Shown here: positions 6,497 to 7,710 of the stretch, piece by piece | Layout of the letters: each line of letters starts with the position of its first letter | Position numbering within the stretch: the first letter of the stretch is position 1 | Assembly: GCA_031282485.1 (NCBI GenBank) | Contig: JAITDQ010000142.1 | Location: forward strand, 1 to 7,710 | DNA: 7,710 bases | Source of the DNA: Tannerella sp. | GTDB taxonomy: Bacteria > Bacteroidota > Bacteroidia > Bacteroidales > Tannerellaceae | Direction: 5' to 3' | The notes under the pieces: generated by a model | Told to the model about the DNA's origin: nothing | Seen by the model: only the letters and a program-made list of their open reading frames with translations | Databases searched by the model: none | Position numbers and translations under genes: made by a program

Positions 6497-7710
6497 ATGA
6501 AAAAAAACATTTTGCTCATTCAGCCCGAAAACAGGGACATCAACCGCTTCAGGAGAAAACAGTTCAACAATTTTGTCCAGCTCACGATGCCCTATCTGGC
6601 TGCTTTTATCGACGAAAACCGTTACGAAATAAGCCTGACGGACGAATATAATCAACCGATCCCGTACACGCGCCGCTTCGACCTCGTAGCCATTACGGTC
6701 AATACGCCCAATGCCCCGCACTGTTACCGTATCGCCGGGAGATTCAGGGACGGAGGCGCCGCCGTTGTGATGGGCGGACCGCATGCGACACTGCTCCCCG
6801 ACGAAGTTCAGGAACATTGCGACCATCTTTTGACCGGCGAATGTGAAGAGACGTGGCCCCTGTTCCTGCAGGATTTTTATCTGGGCAGGGCGCAAAAACG
6901 GTATGTCTCCCACAGGCCGCCGTCGCTGAACCGGCTCCCGCATCCGCGCTGGGATTTGCTGAAAGCGAGAAGCCGGATGATGAAAGGCGCCGTTATCGCT
7001 ACGCGGGGATGCCCGTACCATTGCCGGTATTGCAGTTTGAAACAGATTTACCACGATTCTTTCCGCACAAGACCGCTTGAAGAAGTCCTCCGGGAAATCA
7101 GCCTCCTCCCGTCCCGTTTTTTTGTATTCTGGGACGATAACTTTTTTGCCGACCGACGATACGCCCTCTCGCTTATGGAAAAGTTAACCGCAACGGGGAA
7201 AAAATGGGCGGCACAGGTCACACTGCACAGTTGCAACGATGCCGAACTCCTCCGGACTGCCCGGAAATCCGGCTGCATCTATCTCTTTATCGGCCTGGAA
7301 TCGTTCTCGCAGGCATCGCTGGAATCAGCCGGCAAAACGATAAACCGGCCGGACGATTACAGGGAAATCATCCGTCTCATCCACCAAAACGGAATCATGG
7401 TACAGGCCGGCATCGTTTTCGGATTTGACACGGATACCGAAAATACGTTCGACGAGACGCTGCACGCCTGCGAACAGCTGGGTATTGACGGCGCTACCGT
7501 CAGCATCCTCACGCCGTTACCCCAAACGCCTGTTTACAACGATTTCCGAAAAACAGGACGGCTGCTCGACTGCGACTGGAGCGCATATAACGGAAAAACA
7601 CAAGTCTCATTCAAACCGAAACAGATGACTCCCGAACAGCTGTTTGACGGCTACATGCGTTTCCGCCGCAAATTCTACTCCCTGCCTTCATTCATAAAAC
7701 GAATGAAAGC
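6497..7710 (+). CDS. cobalamin-binding-type radical SAM protein, 3' end outside the window
   Basis: An open frame of 404 codons from ATG 6497 runs to the right edge without a stop, so the protein is truncated only by the window. Residues 1 to about 130 resemble a B12-binding domain (GGPHAT at 93-98, GECEE at 114-118), although the DxHxxG cobalamin-ligand motif is not seen. The radical SAM core follows: CPYHCRYC at 172-179 gives Cys172, Cys176 and Cys179 for the 4Fe-4S cluster; FWDDNFF (211-217), GLES (266-269) and GFDTDTE (309-315) are typical of this class. LTPLPQTPVY (338-347) and the MTPEQLFDGYMRFRRKF segment (377-393) suggest a DUF4070-like C-terminal part. It belongs to the large COG1032 group, whose members modify lipids, tetrapyrroles and natural products; the substrate cannot be told. 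It is divergent from xylR with a 298-base gap. No strong Shine-Dalgarno sequence precedes the start. Confidence 0.9.
   Translation, partial: MKKNILLIQPENRDINRFRRKQFNNFVQLTMPYLAAFIDENRYEISLTDEYNQPIPYTRRFDLVAITVNTPNAPHCYRIAGRFRDGGAAVVMGGPHATLLPDEVQEHCDHLLTGECEETWPLFLQDFYLGRAQKRYVSHRPPSLNRLPHPRWDLLKARSRMMKGAVIATRGCPYHCRYCSLKQIYHDSFRTRPLEEVLREISLLPSRFFVFWDDNFFADRRYALSLMEKLTATGKKWAAQVTLHSCNDAELLRTARKSGCIYLFIGLESFSQASLESAGKTINRPDDYREIIRLIHQNGIMVQAGIVFGFDTDTENTFDETLHACEQLGIDGATVSILTPLPQTPVYNDFRKTGRLLDCDWSAYNGKTQVSFKPKQMTPEQLFDGYMRFRRKFYSLPSFIKRMK

Noticed and set aside
6482..7054. Minus-strand 190-residue open frame opposite the radical SAM gene
   Set aside because: The plus strand encodes the intact radical SAM motifs here; this frame is an antisense shadow.

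Overview
The window looks like chromosomal DNA from a member of the Bacteroidetes, probably Bacteroidales. The evidence is the gene order (a Nudix-type sugar regulator, then xylulokinase, xylose isomerase and a xylose/H+ symporter, which I recall as the order of the Bacteroides thetaiotaomicron xylose locus), the weak or absent Shine-Dalgarno sequences, and a TAnnTTTG-like promoter element. The species cannot be named from the sequence alone.

Layout. Positions 1-276 are non-coding as far as I can see and hold a six-unit, 11-bp-period tandem array (138-203) and an AT-rich inverted repeat (22-61). Positions 277-6198 carry five minus-strand genes, listed in order of transcription: xylR (6198-5497), xylB (5369-3891), xylA (3826-2510), xylE (2501-1110) and an exported alpha/beta-hydrolase/esterase (1107-277). 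The xylA-xylE gap is 8 bases and the xylE-esterase gap is 2 bases, so these three are almost certainly co-transcribed. The xylR-xylB gap of 127 bases is filled by two kinds of short repeat, one of which runs through the xylR stop codon. Positions 6199-6496 form a divergent intergenic region with two dyad sequences that are candidate operators. From 6497 a plus-strand gene for a cobalamin-binding-type radical SAM protein runs off the right edge after 404 codons.

How it works together. XylE imports D-xylose with protons, XylA isomerises it to D-xylulose, and XylB phosphorylates that to D-xylulose 5-phosphate for the pentose phosphate pathway. XylR probably senses a sugar through a Nudix domain that has lost catalytic glutamates, and controls the operon through a C-terminal winged helix. 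The esterase at the operon end probably removes acyl groups from xylan- or xylooligosaccharide-type substrates outside the cytoplasm, linking hemicellulose debranching to xylose use. The radical SAM gene has no evident link to xylose.

Most of the window is a well-understood catabolic operon and I see no convincing undescribed system. The most interesting parts are non-coding: the 11-bp-phased array, the two dyads upstream of xylR, and the repeats between xylR and xylB.
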